NCBI GenBank assembly: GCA_035516255.1 | Contig: DATJAL010000025.1 | Location: 62,001-126,000, forward strand | Direction of reading: 5' to 3' | DNA: 64,000 nt | Source of the DNA: Chitinivibrionales bacterium | GTDB lineage: Bacteria > Fibrobacterota > Chitinivibrionia > Chitinivibrionales > FEN-1185 | Part shown: positions 63,078 through 64,000 of the stretch, piece by piece | Layout: every line of letters begins with the position of its first letter | Position numbering within the stretch: the stretch's first letter is position 1 | The notes under the pieces: model-generated | The model's database searches: none | Seen by the model: the letters and a program-made list of their open reading frames with translations, nothing else | Told to the model about the DNA's origin: nothing | Program-made: the position numbers and the translations under genes

Positions 63078-64000
63078 CTAATAACGGATGAATTTTGTTT
63101 GAAATGATCCGGCCAAGGTATGAAGCCTGATGAAATAAAGGCCGCACTTCAGGTTGACAAGTTCATATTCCCTGCATCCGGTGCCGCTTTTTTCCATTAT
63201 GAGCTTGCCGTTGACAGAATAAACTGAAAGCGCGTGCCTGCCTGACGACGTGATCGATATCGAGTTATTGCTTATCCGGAAATCGGTCGCTGCATATCTA
63301 CCCGCTCCCTCCGTGGGCCTGATGACCGCCGGCGATCCGATAAGCGCCGCCGCCAGCGCCTGGCCCGCCGAAATTGCCTTCTGATGGTCGGCCATGTCCG
63401 CGACTGAAGTGAACCTGGCGCCGGGTCCCCTGAAGACAATGTAAACCAGGCCCGTGTCCTGTCCGCCGGTGTTCGGGTCGTTCGGCACGCCGAGAAGCTG
63501 GGCCATTGCCGCCGATGCCTCGCCGATCTCCTGGCTCACGCCGTCCTCGTCGAGAAAGGGGGCATAGGCGATGCTCACCGGGTTTGTCTTCCTGTTGATC
63601 ACCGCCGCAAGCTGGCCGATGGCGATCCCGCGGCTGGCGTAATCAAACGGCGAGCCGACAGGCAGCACGTAAAACGGCGTTCCCGCCGCGTCAATCGGGC
63701 CGCCGTTGTCGACGCTGCATTTCACGTTCGCGTCGCAGCTCAGCAGGTTCTGGTGCGAGGGATCGGTCCCGCCGCAAACGCCGTTGTCGCTGCCGTCGCA
63801 GTCGATGTCCATGTCTGCGTCGAAAAATACCGCGCCGGTTGTCTGGAACAGGCTGATGGTCTTGTTTTGGGCCACCGGCTGCGAGGAGCTGTTGCTGCAT
63901 TGCGTGCAGAAGCCGGTGCCGCCGTTGTTCATGTCTTTGCCGTTGGCCTTCACCACGCAGTTGGCGGCAACGGCTTTCTGGCTGTCCACCCAGTTGAGAA
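63078..64000 (-). CDS. GH75 chitosanase-like secreted protein, 5'-truncated by window edge
   Basis: Endo-acting chitosanase family best known from fungi. The barrel-like signature is present: FFDADMDIDCDG, PFYVLPVGSPFDYASRGIAIGQLAAVI, and DEDGVSQEIGEASAAMAQLLGVPNDPNTGG, followed by YIVFRGPG. A sorting-type tail closes the protein (LSVYSVNGKLIMEKS…GLYFIRLHTLAGSFQTKFIRY). The frame is open to the right edge, so the N-terminus and signal peptide lie outside the window. Gene direction and spacing (182 bases upstream of the GH2 pair) suggest a chitosan- or glucosamine-polymer degradation locus. Confidence 0.75.
   Translation of the reverse strand, partial: LNWVDSQKAVAANCVVKANGKDMNNGGTGFCTQCSNSSSQPVAQNKTISLFQTTGAVFFDADMDIDCDGSDNGVCGGTDPSHQNLLSCDANVKCSVDNGGPIDAAGTPFYVLPVGSPFDYASRGIAIGQLAAVINRKTNPVSIAYAPFLDEDGVSQEIGEASAAMAQLLGVPNDPNTGGQDTGLVYIVFRGPGARFTSVADMADHQKAISAGQALAAALIGSPAVIRPTEGAGRYAATDFRISNNSISITSSGRHALSVYSVNGKLIMEKSGTGCREYELVNLKCGLYFIRLHTLAGSFQTKFIRY

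Noticed and set aside
1-64000. CRISPR array, prophage, tRNA or rRNA genes
   Set aside because: No regularly spaced identical repeats, phage genes or cloverleaf candidates stood out by eye; a tRNA scan was not possible here.

Overview
The window reads as a stretch of chromosome from a Gram-negative, GC-rich (high-50s percent by eye), polysaccharide-degrading bacterium. LpxA and a family 9 (heptosyltransferase-type) glycosyltransferase indicate an LPS outer membrane. Several secreted proteins end in the same kind of beta-rich C-terminal tail (…GVYvlr…r.i) that resembles type IX secretion sorting domains, next to GH2 and GH75 enzymes. Together with many dispersed palindromic intergenic repeats this fits the FCB group, most plausibly a Fibrobacterota/Chitinispirillia-like lineage. 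That placement is inference; no rRNA or tRNA gene was recognised.

Layout. (1) 1-1.6 kb: the end of a corrinoid protein gene and a homocysteine S-methyltransferase, a B12-dependent methyl-transfer pair; a DUF1638 gene often found with such systems lies at 18.6 kb. (2) 2.9-7.0 kb: three minus-strand sugar-phosphate genes (bifunctional aldolase/dehydrogenase, ribulose-phosphate epimerase family, LsrF-type thiolase/aldolase), separated by copies of a nested inverted repeat. (3) 7.3-14 kb: small, mostly uncharacterised proteins plus a B12-binding radical SAM protein. (4) 14-18.4 kb: a lone lpxA followed by a very large atypical class A penicillin-binding protein. (5) 19.5-30.2 kb: an Mn-type NRAMP transporter translationally coupled to a ubiquitin-like/Mut7-C RNase, secreted proteins, an RluA pseudouridine synthase, an NmrA-like protein, dUTPase and a LUD protein. 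(6) 30.5-40.8 kb: the conserved transcription/translation operon rimP-nusA-infB-rbfA-nrnA-truB-ribF-rpsO-pnp (all minus), with a terminator-like hairpin in its leader and palindromic repeats inserted between infB/rbfA and truB/ribF. (7) 41.4-55.3 kb: CCA-adding enzyme, a lipoprotein, purL-purQ, an MltD-like lytic transglycosylase, HU, an MBL-fold hydrolase, and cysK-metY-HPr driven by a clear sigma70-type promoter. (8) 55.3-64 kb: a minus-strand set of two tandem-duplicated GH2-like secreted enzymes with a lipoprotein between them and a GT9 gene behind them, preceded by a GH75 chitosanase that runs off the right edge.

The most unusual signals are: the repeat families (nested palindromes with conserved outer arms and a different inner pair), two of which sit inside the essential nusA-infB operon; the GH2 pair, which have Asn-Gly where the catalytic Asn-Glu is expected; the large PBP with altered glycosyltransferase motifs beside an orphan lpxA; and the Mut7-C/NRAMP coupling. 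I found no CRISPR array, prophage, intact insertion sequence or obvious defence system.
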